Shown: positions 37,801 to 49,800 of the stretch, piece by piece
Layout of the letters: each line of letters opens with the position of its first letter
How positions within the stretch are numbered: the stretch's first letter is position 1
DNA from: Litsea cubeba
Taxonomy: Eukaryota > Streptophyta > Magnoliopsida > Laurales > Lauraceae
NCBI GenBank assembly: GCA_012931725.1
Contig: WHSA01000609.1
Coordinates: 72,001-136,000 of the forward strand
Length of the DNA: 64,000 nucleotides
Reading direction: 5' to 3'
Position numbers and translations under genes: made by a program
The notes under the pieces: generated by a model
The model's input: the letters and a program-made list of their open reading frames with translations, nothing else
Database searches by the model: none
What the model was told of the DNA's origin: nothing

Positions 37801-40800
37801 TGGTTTTCTCCTTTGATATATTCAATGTAACAGACTTTGATAGAGAGAGACGAACCGTACCTAAGGCTTTCCTGTCGAGTACCTCTCATTTTGCATCTGA
37901 CATTGTTGCATGTTTCTTGGCTTTCCCTCCAAGTGGCAAGTAGAAGTTCTTCTGATAAAGGAGATCCTCAATCTACTTCTTCCAATACGCGAAGTTTGTG
38001 CCATTAAACTTCTCAATTGTGAACTTTGTGTCGTCCATCATTGCTCCCACTCAAACCAAGCTCAATTTACTTGATGAATTTCTCTGCCTATCAAACTGTC
38101 AATCCATTTTGTCTACCTTGTGGATCTCGTCGATATGAATCCACCAAAAAAAACGGAGCACAATTCTGAGTCTGGATGGCTTCAGAAACCAAGAAACAAG
38201 TTTGGCCCTTGAATCCGGTCAAACTAGGCTGTTGACCGTACTGTTGACGTCGGGATGACGGCAACCACTGGCTGCTGAACTGCTGGGCTCCTCCTGAGCG
38301 GACTGGGCCAGGTCAGACCTGACCTGGACTTGACTTTCAACTACTGCGGACTGGGCTTCTGGAGCGAGCGGGTCAAACCTGACCCGAACTGACACAGGAC
38401 CTAGGACGGCCCAACTGGGTCTTCTTCCTCTTCGGTCTCTGTTACAGAACATAGAACGAAGTGTCGGTCTCCTTCTGCGGTCGTCTTTCGTGGCGACGGT
38501 GGGAGGTCTGCCGGACTGAAAGACGGCGACGGCGGTGGCGGAGAGGATCTCCGACGATGGCTACGGCGGCGAAGGACGCAGCGAAACCCTATCAACCCCA
38601 ATCTGCAACCCACAAGCAGCGATCCTCCTTTTCTTTTCCTGCTCCGATGGTGACGACAGCAGACGGCGACCGCGATTCTCACCCTTCCGGTTCCAGCTAC
38701 GGCGCAGTAGGAGGCTCCGGTATTCTCTATCTTCTCCGGGTCCAGTGACGATTATTCTTCCTAGACTGTTTGCAATAGATTTCCCCTGCAGTGGCCCACT
38801 TTCGATGAATCGGTTTCGGTGTGCGATTTTTTCTGGCCCTGATCAGAACTCCGATCTACTGTGTGTTGAAAAACAAAAGATCCAGACGATCTCTTCTCCA
38901 GGATTAAACCCAATCTCGATCGTGATCGCGCGCATAACCCTAAGCTCTGATACCAGTTGTTAGGATCAGAAACACACGCACGATCTACGAGACAATCAAT
39001 CAATCTACAGGATACGAATTTACGTGGTTCGGCAAGATTGCCTACATCCATGGGAAATTCATGCCGCTTATTATTATTGGAGATTCCCGCAAGAGTACAA
39101 GCACTCACTGTCTCTCTTGTTCTCTCATCCTAAGTACAATGCTCTCACCACCCAATACAAATATATGAAGCCCTAAACCTCTAGACACCCACAACCGTCG
39201 GATCTGGTCTAATAAGAGATGGTCCATATTAAACTGACATAAACAGATAAACCCATGTAATTAACTAAAGTCTAGATCAGGATTCACCAACCCATCAAGA
39301 ACATCGGACGGATGCTGTCTGATGATGAATTGGACGCTGCCTTGGAGTTTACTAATACAACTGATACTGAGAAGGAGCAAATCGATACAAATTGACATAT
39401 GAAGAAGCAAGTACGCATGACTAAAACATGGTCATTGCTATTTCAAAATCATACAGATCAGTCACGTGACTTGCAGCGCCATGCGCAGCCTTCAAAAGAC
39501 CCTGATCACCACGCCGAGTTTGATGATGATGCTTCATCTGTTGTAGTTCAGAATTGGGGGAATGCTCTTGTGGGCTACTTCATTGGTAACTCTCCTTCCT
39601 ATCCTGAAATTAAAAGTTGCCTTTCAAAAGCTTGGAGAGAAAAGGATTTGGGAATTATCACAATGGCAGATGGGTTTTTCCTATTTAAATTTCATTCTTT
39701 TGATGTGGGCCAACGCATTCTTGATGAAGGGCCTTGGTTCGTCTATGGACTTCCTTTTATATTAAGGCATTGGGCTAAGGATATCACAATGTGGAGGGAG
39801 AATCTAGAAACTATTCTTATGTGGGTTCGTCTCCCTAATCTGAATTTTTGCTTCCGGACTAAATCTGATCTTAGTAAAATTACAAGTGTTATTGGCAACC
39901 CTATCTGTATGAATCATGCTACTGCTTCTGGTACTCGCTATGCTTTTGCTAGAATCTGTGTTGAAGTTGACATTGATGCTGAATACCCAACTGAGCTGCG
40001 TATGAAATACAAGGACAAAACAATCATTCAAAAGATTGAATACGCATGGTGCACAAACCATTGTAAATCATGCAAGAATTTTAATCACGGAAATAAATCA
40101 TGTCCATTCAAAACTAATATGAGTAAATCAAAAACAGTACGGATACCCAAGAAGCAGCAGTCAGTATAAACACATGTTGATGTTAATACAGAATCTGAGC
40201 ACATTCAAAAGGAAGACCTTTCTGAAACAAATAAAGAGAAACAACACATTCCCACACATGAGAATTGGATTGCAGTGCAAGGAAAGAAAAGTTCAGATAA
40301 ACACACCTCTCCTACAAAGCAAGTTTCAAGTCTAAAGCATATGACAGGGCTAGTTGTCAATGAGGATAGAAATTGATTCCAAAGCCTCTCAAATTTGGAT
40401 GGGGATTCTAATGTTTCTGCAAATGAACTCTCCACAACTACAGCTCTAATATTTAAAAGCACTGAAACAAACCCAATTCTAAGCAAACCAGGTGAGAAGC
40501 ATAAGAAGGTATCGTCCTCACTCCAATTTGATAAAAGTATTCTTGCCCGAATGCCAAGCATGGCTTCACAACAAAAACCAAGGCCTTTTAGTGTAATCAT
40601 TAAAGAAAATCCCCTTTCAAAACCCGTTCCACATGACCATCCTCATCTGGAATGTGAGAGGTCTGAATAGACCCTCAATGCCGTTTGATATTAGAAATAA
40701 AATTCGCACTTTGAATCTTGCGTTGGTGGTTTTGGTGGAGACAAAAGTAAAGCATTCCTCTTACTGATTACATTGCAAACTCAGTTATGCCTAATGGTTG

Positions 40801-43800
40801 GAGAGAATCCTCAAACATTGAAGATGGCTCATCTAACAGAATGTGGATGATGTGAAACACTAGATTTTTTTTATGTCACCGTCTCCTCTAAAAATGCGCA
40901 GATTATGCATTGTGAAGTAAAGTATGGAAATGTGGACTTCTTGTTGTCACTTGTTATGGTTTCAATAGTTACTTGCAAAGACAAGAATTATGGAAATCTA
41001 TTATTGATAGATCAAAAATCAGTAGCTTGCCTTGAATTATTGCAGGTGATTTCAATACTGTAAGATGGAACCATGAAAAATCTAGCAGGGCAACTCCAAG
41101 AGCTGTTGGGCTAATTGAGTTTAATGATTGTATTCAGGAGCAAGGTTGATAGATCTAAATCCAACAAGAACTTCTTTGACATGGTCGAATTCTTGCATTT
41201 GAATGCAAGCTTGATAGGGTACTTGTTAATGCTTATTTCCTTCCTTCTAGTCCATTCAGGGGAGATAATTTTCTTCCAGATATATCTTATCATTCTTCGC
41301 TGTTATTGAGAAGCATCGCATCAAAGATCCTTTCCGATATTATAACTATTGGTCAAAGATGCCGGGTTTCTTTAAAACAGTGAAAGATGCATGGGATACT
41401 GACATTGTTGGCACTCCTCTTTTTATTGTGGTTTGTAAGCTTTTGATTGTGAAACAACATCTTATTGACTAGAAAAGGCCTCAAACCTCCTTCCCTTTGA
41501 AGCTTTCAGAGGCAGCCTTACAGTTAGAAACTTTTCAGCAATATTTAGTGGAAAATCTAGGGAATATTAATATTCAAGAGCAATAGTGTATAGCTAGAGG
41601 TGAGCTTGATCATTTTCTCCAAGTTGAGGAAAGTATATACAAGCAGCGTGCCGGGGACTTGGTAGTAAATTTGGGGGACAGCAACACTAAGTATTTTACC
41701 ACCTTATGTGAAAGCGGCAGACATGATCTTATATTTCTCAAATTACTAATGTGGAAGGGAACTCCTACACTGAAACTTCAGGTATTGATGCTGCCTTTGT
41801 GGATCATTTTCAGAATATTTTAGGGCCCGATATTAATTCCCAGCATCCTAATCCAGCTCATGTAACCCCTCGTGGTTATATTACTGAAGAGGATGCAATA
41901 AATATCATAAATCCAGTTACTCAAACTGAAATTGAAACTGTGATAAAGGATGCTAACCCTAATAAAGCCCCTGGCCCTGATGGATTCAATGCACATTTTT
42001 TTAAGGTTTGTTGGCCAATTATAGGGAAGGAGGTGTGTGCAAGCATCAAGGATTTCTTCAAACATGGGTCTATGTTAAGGCAGCTTAAAAACACTTTTAT
42101 ATTGTTGGAGACAAAGACTGATAATGCGAGCTCCCTAGACAAGTTTAGAACCATTGCTCTCACTAATGAGCTATACAAAATCATAAGTCGTATTCTGGTG
42201 AATAGACTTAAGCCAATCATAGCAAAGGTTGTGGGCCCAATGCATTCAGCTTTTGTGCCTGGTAGAAGCATAGTAGATAATATCCTGCTTTTTTAGGATC
42301 TCATTCACAACTTTCATCTTGACCAAGGGTCTCCTAGAATGTGCATTAAGCTTGATTTGGCTAAAGATTATGACAGTGTTAGATGGGGTTTCTTGGAAGC
42401 TGCTCTTAGATGCCTTCGTTTTCCAGAAAAAGCTATCAAGATCCTCATGGAGTGTGTTTCGGAAGCACAATTTTCAGTGTTGATCAATGGTGCTGCGGAG
42501 GGATTCTTTAAGGGAACTCGTGGCTTGCGGCAGGGATAACCTTTGTCTCCATTCCTATTTACTATAGTGATGGGATTTTTCTCTCTAATGATGGACCAAT
42601 ATTCTTCTTCAAATCTGATTCCATCTCCCTTTGTGAAGAGGGATGTAACAATATCTCACTTGATGTTTGCTGATGATTTGATAGTTTTCAGTAAGGCTTC
42701 CACAGGTGTAGCAGCTAATCTTCGTCACTTCGTTCATCATTTTAAGGAGTTTACAGGGCTGCAGGTTAATTGGCTTAAAAGTGCTATTTTTTATGCAAAT
42801 TGCAAAGAGGAGGACCAGCTTGCTATATCTTCCCTCCTTAATGTTCCTAAAGCAAACTTCCCAATCAAATACTTGGGAGTTCCTCTTTCCTCAAAAAAGC
42901 TCAGTTTCGATGATTGCCAACCCCTTTTGGCAAAAGTTCAACAGCGGTTATCCGGATGGAAGGCTAAAGTCTTATCTTGAGTAGGTAGACTAGAGCTGAT
43001 CAAGTCTACGATATCCTCTTTCCCTCTATTCTGGGCGACTGTCTTTCTCCTCCCCCAAGCTACGTTGCATGCTCTAGATCGTCAGGTCAGAGACTTCTTT
43101 TAGAATTGCTGGTCTACTCATTATATTCATCCTATAGCTTGGGACTCCATTTGCTAACCAATTGATATCGGTGGTCTTGGCATTCGATCTATCTATGGCG
43201 TTGCTAAGGCTGCATTACTAAGACAAGTATGGAATATTGTCATTAACAAAAAAAAAAAAAAAACACTTGTTGGAACATATGGGTTAATGCAAAATATTTT
43301 GAAAGGGCACTCTTTTTGGGAGGAATGGTCATCTCACAAACTTCTGGACTGATCCTTGGCTCAATGGTGGGGATTAAAGGATTGTTATGGGGAACAAGCA
43401 ATTACTGACATGGGTATGAGCACTGATATCAGAGTAAGCTTGTTTATTCAAAATGATGGCTGGAATTTACCAATCCCAATAACAAATGAGTTCCTAGATA
43501 TTTACCAGGTTATTCCTAGTGAAGTTGAGCCATGGAGGGAGTTTGATGATGAAATTGCTTGGACTCTAGAAGATCATTGTCAGTTTTCTTTGAAGTCTGC
43601 TTACAAGTTAATTCGTAACATCTCTAGCCAACAGTTGCAGTGGACCTCAGCAATATGGTTTAAAGGATGTCTCAAAAAGCATTCAATTTGTGCTTGGATG
43701 CTTTTTAGAGGTAGACTCAAAACAAAGGATTTCCTTCTTCAGAAAAATGTTGATTGTGATTCTTGTTGTGTCCTTTGTGACTGCACGTGGGAGACAGCCT

Positions 43801-46800
43801 CATATCTCATGCTGCACTGCCCATATTCTCAAGAGATCTAGAGCCTCGTTCTATATAAATTGAATTTGATTCCAATAGCTTACAGTGATGCTTATGAGCT
43901 GCTACAATCAGTTACTTCTCAGTTGGACCAACAAAGTGAAGGAGCCCTAACTCTTGGAAAACTTTTATTTAATAATGCCTTTGTTTGGCACATGCATATG
44001 AGCAGAGAGAAATTGCAGAATTTTCAGGGCAACATCAAAGTCCAGTATAGCTATTACACAGAAAATCATTCAGGTGTACTAGAATTCTCTATCTTGGCTT
44101 CAGCTTACCACAAAACATTCAATGTCATTGGAATGTTCCCCTGAATATTCAAGAGCACTACACAAGGATGATTAGTGAGAGGCTCCATGGGTGGAGACTT
44201 TCAATTGTTCCAACTAGACAGGTGTTAATTGGCATTATATGGCAGGATCTTCATCAACCAATCAAGGGGCGCAAAGAGTAACTGCTTAACTATTATGAAG
44301 GGATTTTCCGCATTTTGCAGATTGTTCCAAACTATGTACCAAGCATTACCATCGAGACTGAAATCCCTATTCAGTAGCGTCTTCTCAATCCAAACCAATC
44401 GGAATGGCCCATGCGATTGCAAGCTAGACGACTAAACCTGGTAATCAATAGATTTGAGCAGGCGCATTTCTCTTTGGTTCACCCTTCAACAGTGAGATTT
44501 AGTAAAGTCATGACTAGAATGTTTGACACCGCTACGAGGGATGTAAATAACCTTGGGCAATTATATACCTTAAATGATTAGTGGATTTCAAGGGTAGTAC
44601 CTCTAGTTGGTGGTGTCTGGACGCCAGGTATTTATTGTATAAGATCTAGCTATTGTTTGCAAGCGTCCGGACGCCCAACGACGAGTTTTCATCCTCATTT
44701 GCTACATTGTTTGATTAATATTCAGCTGCCTTCTAGTTTTTGGATTACATAATGGGGTATGCCCCATTGGGAGGTTCTAAGATCCCTGTATTATATTATT
44801 TTTGAGAAAATGAAGAACTAACTTACTCTTAAAAAAAGTTTATTTTTCCAAAAAAAAAATAATCATCCAAATCCTTGATAAGAAACTATATTAACGGAAC
44901 CAACCAAAAATATATAAAAAACAAAAAATTTGCCAAATGAATGAACAAGAAACTCCTAAATTCATCAATTAATTACTTCAATTGCTATGTAGGAACTAGA
45001 AGCTCGAAGGTTAAGAAAAAGAAAATCAATCATATTTGGAAGGGGAAAAACCACAAAAATTAGAGGATGAAGATCTTGCCTCTTGGTTTTTTCTACTTAG
45101 ACAGTGAATTATATTATTTTCAAGACTAAAGAAAAGAAGACAAAGATTAGATGACTACAAAATGTAGCAAACACAATAAATCATGAAAACATATGGATCA
45201 AATAAACTAAGAATTACTAACTTATTGATCCAAAACAATAAATCATCTTCCCCCAGTGAACCATGGTCACCCCACCCCAGTGAACCATGGTCACTATATA
45301 GCCAACACGGTTGGATCAATGTAAGACATCTCCCTTTCCATAAGAATGACTAAGACAACCAAACTTTAATCTCCTGATGTCGCTTTGCTGGTTAGAGATT
45401 TGTGAAATGTGTAGGTGCATGAGTTGTGTATTTACCAAACCAAAAGAAAAAATAAATGTATACATCTTTCCAACCATGACCCTAAAACTACAGCTTGTGA
45501 TATAGCAAGTAGGGCAAACACTACTCCAACATATTAAAAAAAAAAACTACCAAATAGGATTGTTACTTAAAAATATAAGTTTAAACATTTTACATAAGGT
45601 TGGATATGGAAATGATAATTTCATCTGAGATAAGATTAATTAGATTTGGGAATAGTTTGTTAAATATGGGCTATTTTGAATCTTGGGTTACTAGTTAAGT
45701 TTGAATGTTTCCAAAATAAATAATGATAGGTCTGATTTAGCGAGCCATTGGTATCGAACGAATGACTCAAAAAGAGCAGGTTGCAAGAGTCGCAGACTCT
45801 ATAAGACGAACGATTATCACTAGCGAAGATGATGACTGCACAAGATATCAATGGAGATAAAGTGTTTATACTTTTTATATTAAAAATATGTGATCCTTTC
45901 CGCTAACTAACCATGCGATATTGGGACGATGTTATAGATAATAAGTCATTATTGATATAAATTTATTAGAGAGTTTGGATTTAAGTTTTAAATTAGGATC
46001 ATTTTGAGTTTTGAGTTCTTTCTCTTATTCTCTTTTCTTTTGAGCAAATTGGGATTTCTTATTATAATTATACAATGATATTTTCATATAAAAGTGTAGT
46101 TGTTTATGTTTCTTCATGGTATCAAAACCTCTCTAATTAATAGTGAGCCGACAATGGTCCTTACTTCTTTCGCATCCTCATCTCTCAATTGATCTTTCCT
46201 TCCTCCACAATCTTACGTTGCTCTAGGCCATTGAGATCGGGCTGCATCACTCTTCTTCTAATTTCCTTATTGTTATATTCATTGGGCCACATGGTCGATC
46301 TGTTCCCGTGCTTAAACTCATGTCCTTCATTGTGCATAATAGGTAACTAGCATAATAACCCGTGCTCAACACAGATATTGCCAACATTTCAATTTAAAAA
46401 CTCATAGATTTTAGAAAGAGAAAAAAAAAAGAATAAGAAGATTATGAGAGTACATGTTTATGCAATCCAGGAGCTAGTGGCGGAAACAAAAGATTTTGAG
46501 TATAAAGGGAATGACAGAATTTGGATTGAAATAGAGTTTTTGTAGTAAAATAGAAGCGGGTTAAAAGTGGTTTTAATTATAATGAGATAAAGTAGGAAGT
46601 TGCATAAGTTTTTTTTTTTTTTGCTTAAAAGGTAATTTGTATTAAAAAAAAAGGGGAAACAAGGAGAGAACAAGGACTCATAGAGTCCCCAAAAGAGAGA
46701 TAGCCCAAAGGGAATTACAAGAGTAAGAGTGTAGAAATCAAAACTACACTATACATGTGTGGTGAAAGGAATTTCATATATTCCCAAAAAATTAAGGGGA

Positions 46801-49800
46801 GACCAAAGATGGTTGCTCTGAAAAGGTTTTTTGATATTCCTGAAGGATAGAGAGAGAGTTTAGAATCTGAGACTTAACTCTGTTGAGAAAGGCCCTGGAA
46901 TCATTGAAGATGGCTTCATTTCTAGCTTTCCGAAGGTGGTAGATGACATAGATGAAGACTGTAGCCATATGCTTAGAAGCCTCGACATTGCTTCATGTGG
47001 ATAGGTGCTGCCAGATTGTAGTTGCAGAGAGAATCTCAGGTGCCCGAATATTGAAGAGTTGAAAGATCCATAAACATAGACTTTGGGAAAAGTTGCAGGA
47101 GAATAAGAGATAAGGAATAGAATCTTCCCCTTGGAGACAGAAGGAGCATCTTGAGGCTAACGAAATCCCCAAGCATTGTAAGCGATCTTGAGTTGGAGTT
47201 TTTTGAAGCATCAAACGCCAACCAAAACATGAGATACAACAGAGGGAGATGCTATTCCAAATCAGATTTGGCCATACCAGTTTGTTTGCTCTTGGCCGAA
47301 TGATGTTCCAAGCTGATTTTAGGGAGAACTTGCCATCCGACGATGCAGTCCAACATAGAGTGTCTTTGCCAATAGGATTTGGGATGAGGTTGGTAGTGGC
47401 TTGGTAGAGAAGATTCTGATGGTCAATATGCAATGTAGAGGGGATTTGCCAAGAACCATTATGGTAGAGAGGTGAAAGGCGTTGGTCTTCCGGGAATTGA
47501 AGACGAGGATAAGAGAGAGAGATTAATTGGCTGCTCCTCACACCATGAGTCATGCTAGATGTTAATATCATGTCCATGACCAAAGATCCATTTACTGCTG
47601 TGATGAGTGAAAAAGGCAAGGTGGCGCATCTTCTTCCAAATACAAGAGCCATATTGGGGGTTAGCATGACTCCAGAGGGAGTTCTTCTTGAAATAGCGTT
47701 CATTGAACCACAACGCTCATAAGGAATTCTCATTAGAGGCTTGCTAGCCCAACTTGATAAAGTAGGCATCATTAATATCAGCAATTTTCCTAATCCCAAG
47801 ACCATCTTCAATTTTAGGCAGGCACACCGTAGCCCATTTGACATAGTTGAGCTTCAAGGAGGACACATTGCCAGACTATAGGAAGTTCCTCATCAATCTC
47901 TTGATCTCATTGCAAGTTGAAGCTGGAATTGGTAGGACAACAACGTTGTGTATGGGAATGCTAGAGAGCACGTTGTTTTGTTAGAATAAGGTGACATGCA
48001 AAAGAGAGAGAATTTTCTTTCCAAGCTGAAAGCTTAGCATAGATAGAGTCAATTAACAGAAAAATATGATGCCTTTTTGGAGTGCCAAAAACCACCGGGA
48101 CTCCCAAGTATCTGAGCATGGAAGTAGATTCTTGAATTCTTAGAATAGAGCATAATGAGAGAGAAGATTTGAAAACTGAATAAACTACGATCAAAATTTC
48201 AATTGACGGTCAAAATTAAAGCCAAAACCTTCCTCTTTAATATAGTATAATGGGAAATTTTACGTACGGTCACCAACAGTACTGTAAATCTCTCCCTTGT
48301 AACCAAAGATGAAGTTTTTACCAAGACGTTCTCTGTACAGTCCGTACCAATGCACAGACCATTTTTCTTTTTTTATTTGCGATACCGTAATTTTTTTAGT
48401 TGCGATATCGCAATTTAAATTGCTATATCATAACTAAAAAACCCACTTTCATCTCCCTGGTCGACTATTCATCTCTTTCACTGCGGGAAAAACCCCCTTT
48501 TCATCTCCATGGTCGACTATTCTCCATTTCACTGCGGTAACTCTCTCCCTCAGCCAAATTTGACCGTCCTCCTCCCTCGCCAACCTATTTGCAAACACGC
48601 AAGGTCGCCAACGTCGACGAAGCATCATCATCTCCATTGTCTCCATCGTCTAGGAATTTTGGCCACCATTGCCATTGTCTCCATCAACTAGGGTTTTTCA
48701 CAAATTCGAGTGATGTTTGAGGTATGCCCCTCTCTATCTATCTCCCCTCCTTCCCTATGCAGTACGATTGAAATCTGTACATGACTTTATCATCCCTTGC
48801 ACTTAATTCTGTCGAAGACCTCTTCACCCAATGAAGCTCAAAATTGCTGTACATTGCAAATTTTCTTAATGCGGTCCTAAATTATTCACGAGTCTGAAAC
48901 CGTCTTCCATTCCACATTTCACGAAAAGATGCCTCTTGGTGATCCATGCCAATATGGTCATCATCAGGAACTAAAGTGTCAATAACATCTTCTACTCCCA
49001 CAACCTTTGATGCATAACCCAATCCTTCTTGTGCATGCGATGTTCTTCTAGGTCTTATGGCAGTTTGCAATTCATATTCTCTAGGGTCAACATCAATATC
49101 AAGTTCATCTTCATCATTTTCAGCGCGCTCCTCCACTACATTGCACCCTCCATCGAATCCAGGAGTTTTGGGTACTGCATCTGTTTCCATCCAATCTATG
49201 ACAAATTCTTCCCTTATATTAGAGAATTTTCCATTTTCATCTTCTGCAAGATTAGTGAGAGCTATTAGATCTTCAAGCATGGCCTCCACAAATGGGTTAT
49301 CATAAGGTACAGCAGGCGTGTTCAGGTCAAACTGGCTTCGAACAGAAGAAAATGACATGTCACACCTGCATGGCAAACAATCAATCATATATGAATTTAA
49401 TAGTATTATCAAATCAGATGTGTAGCGAACCGAACCTGTAAACATCCTCTCTTGTTGAAGGGCCACCTGTATCCTTTTCACCATTGGAAAAGTTTGTGGT
49501 ATTTGTATATGTCATCGAATTCCCTTACGTGAATCACCATGTCATAAAACAACTTTGTAACATGATTAAAAGAATATATTAAACAAATCAGCAGTTACTA
49601 CATTTGTTATGAATGTATGTGGTGGCACCTGTTCAAATTAAATGACGGTCTATTCTCTCGCTGGCTGCTAGGCTGAGCATCTGTAGACCTTAGGTGTGAT
49701 GGTTGTCGACTTGCACCTACTTCATTGTTTGTATGCAAATACATAAATATAGCTTGACTTCCATTTTGGAATAATCTGAACATCCGATGGAGATCAACAT

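Larger units (their letters stand above)
33752..39298 (-). mobile_element. Ty1/copia retrotransposon 2 (Tork/Tnt1-like) nested in LINE 1
   Basis: LTRs 33752-34112 (361 bp) and 38958-39298 (341 bp), PBS for initiator tRNA-Met at 38944-38955, PPT at 34113-34127. Flanks AGAAG (33747-33751) and AGAAC (39299-39303) form a 4-of-5 TSD. The - strand codes gag, protease, integrase, RT, RNase H in copia order. RT features (QILGMRISRDR, RFNMQNAKPVSTSLA) are Tnt1/Tork-like. Frameshifts, stops and a substituted integrase aspartate show it is dead. The left LTR end has TG changed to GG. Confidence 0.92.
33246..44860 (+). mobile_element. L1-like LINE 1, interrupted by copia 2
   Basis: Two-ORF non-LTR element on the + strand, same sense as the host gene. 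The probable 5' UTR has a pyrimidine-rich tandem repeat (33280-33360, units like TAGGTTCTTTATTTTTTCC). ORF1 (33422-40169) has DUF4283 and a zinc knuckle. ORF2 (from 40633) has endonuclease, RT and a zf-RVT domain. It ends near an A-rich stretch at 44831-44859. A clean TSD was not found, so both ends are approximate. Copia 2 sits within ORF1. Confidence 0.85.

Noticed and set aside
38401..38963. Overlapping Arg/Ser-rich frames on both strands
   Set aside because: They come from the GC-rich leader of copia 2. Composition-driven open frames on both strands without domain features are not credible genes.
44831..44859. LINE 1 target-site duplication based on TTTATTTTTCC
   Set aside because: A similar string occurs several times in the 5' UTR repeat at 33280-33360, so the match is not informative.
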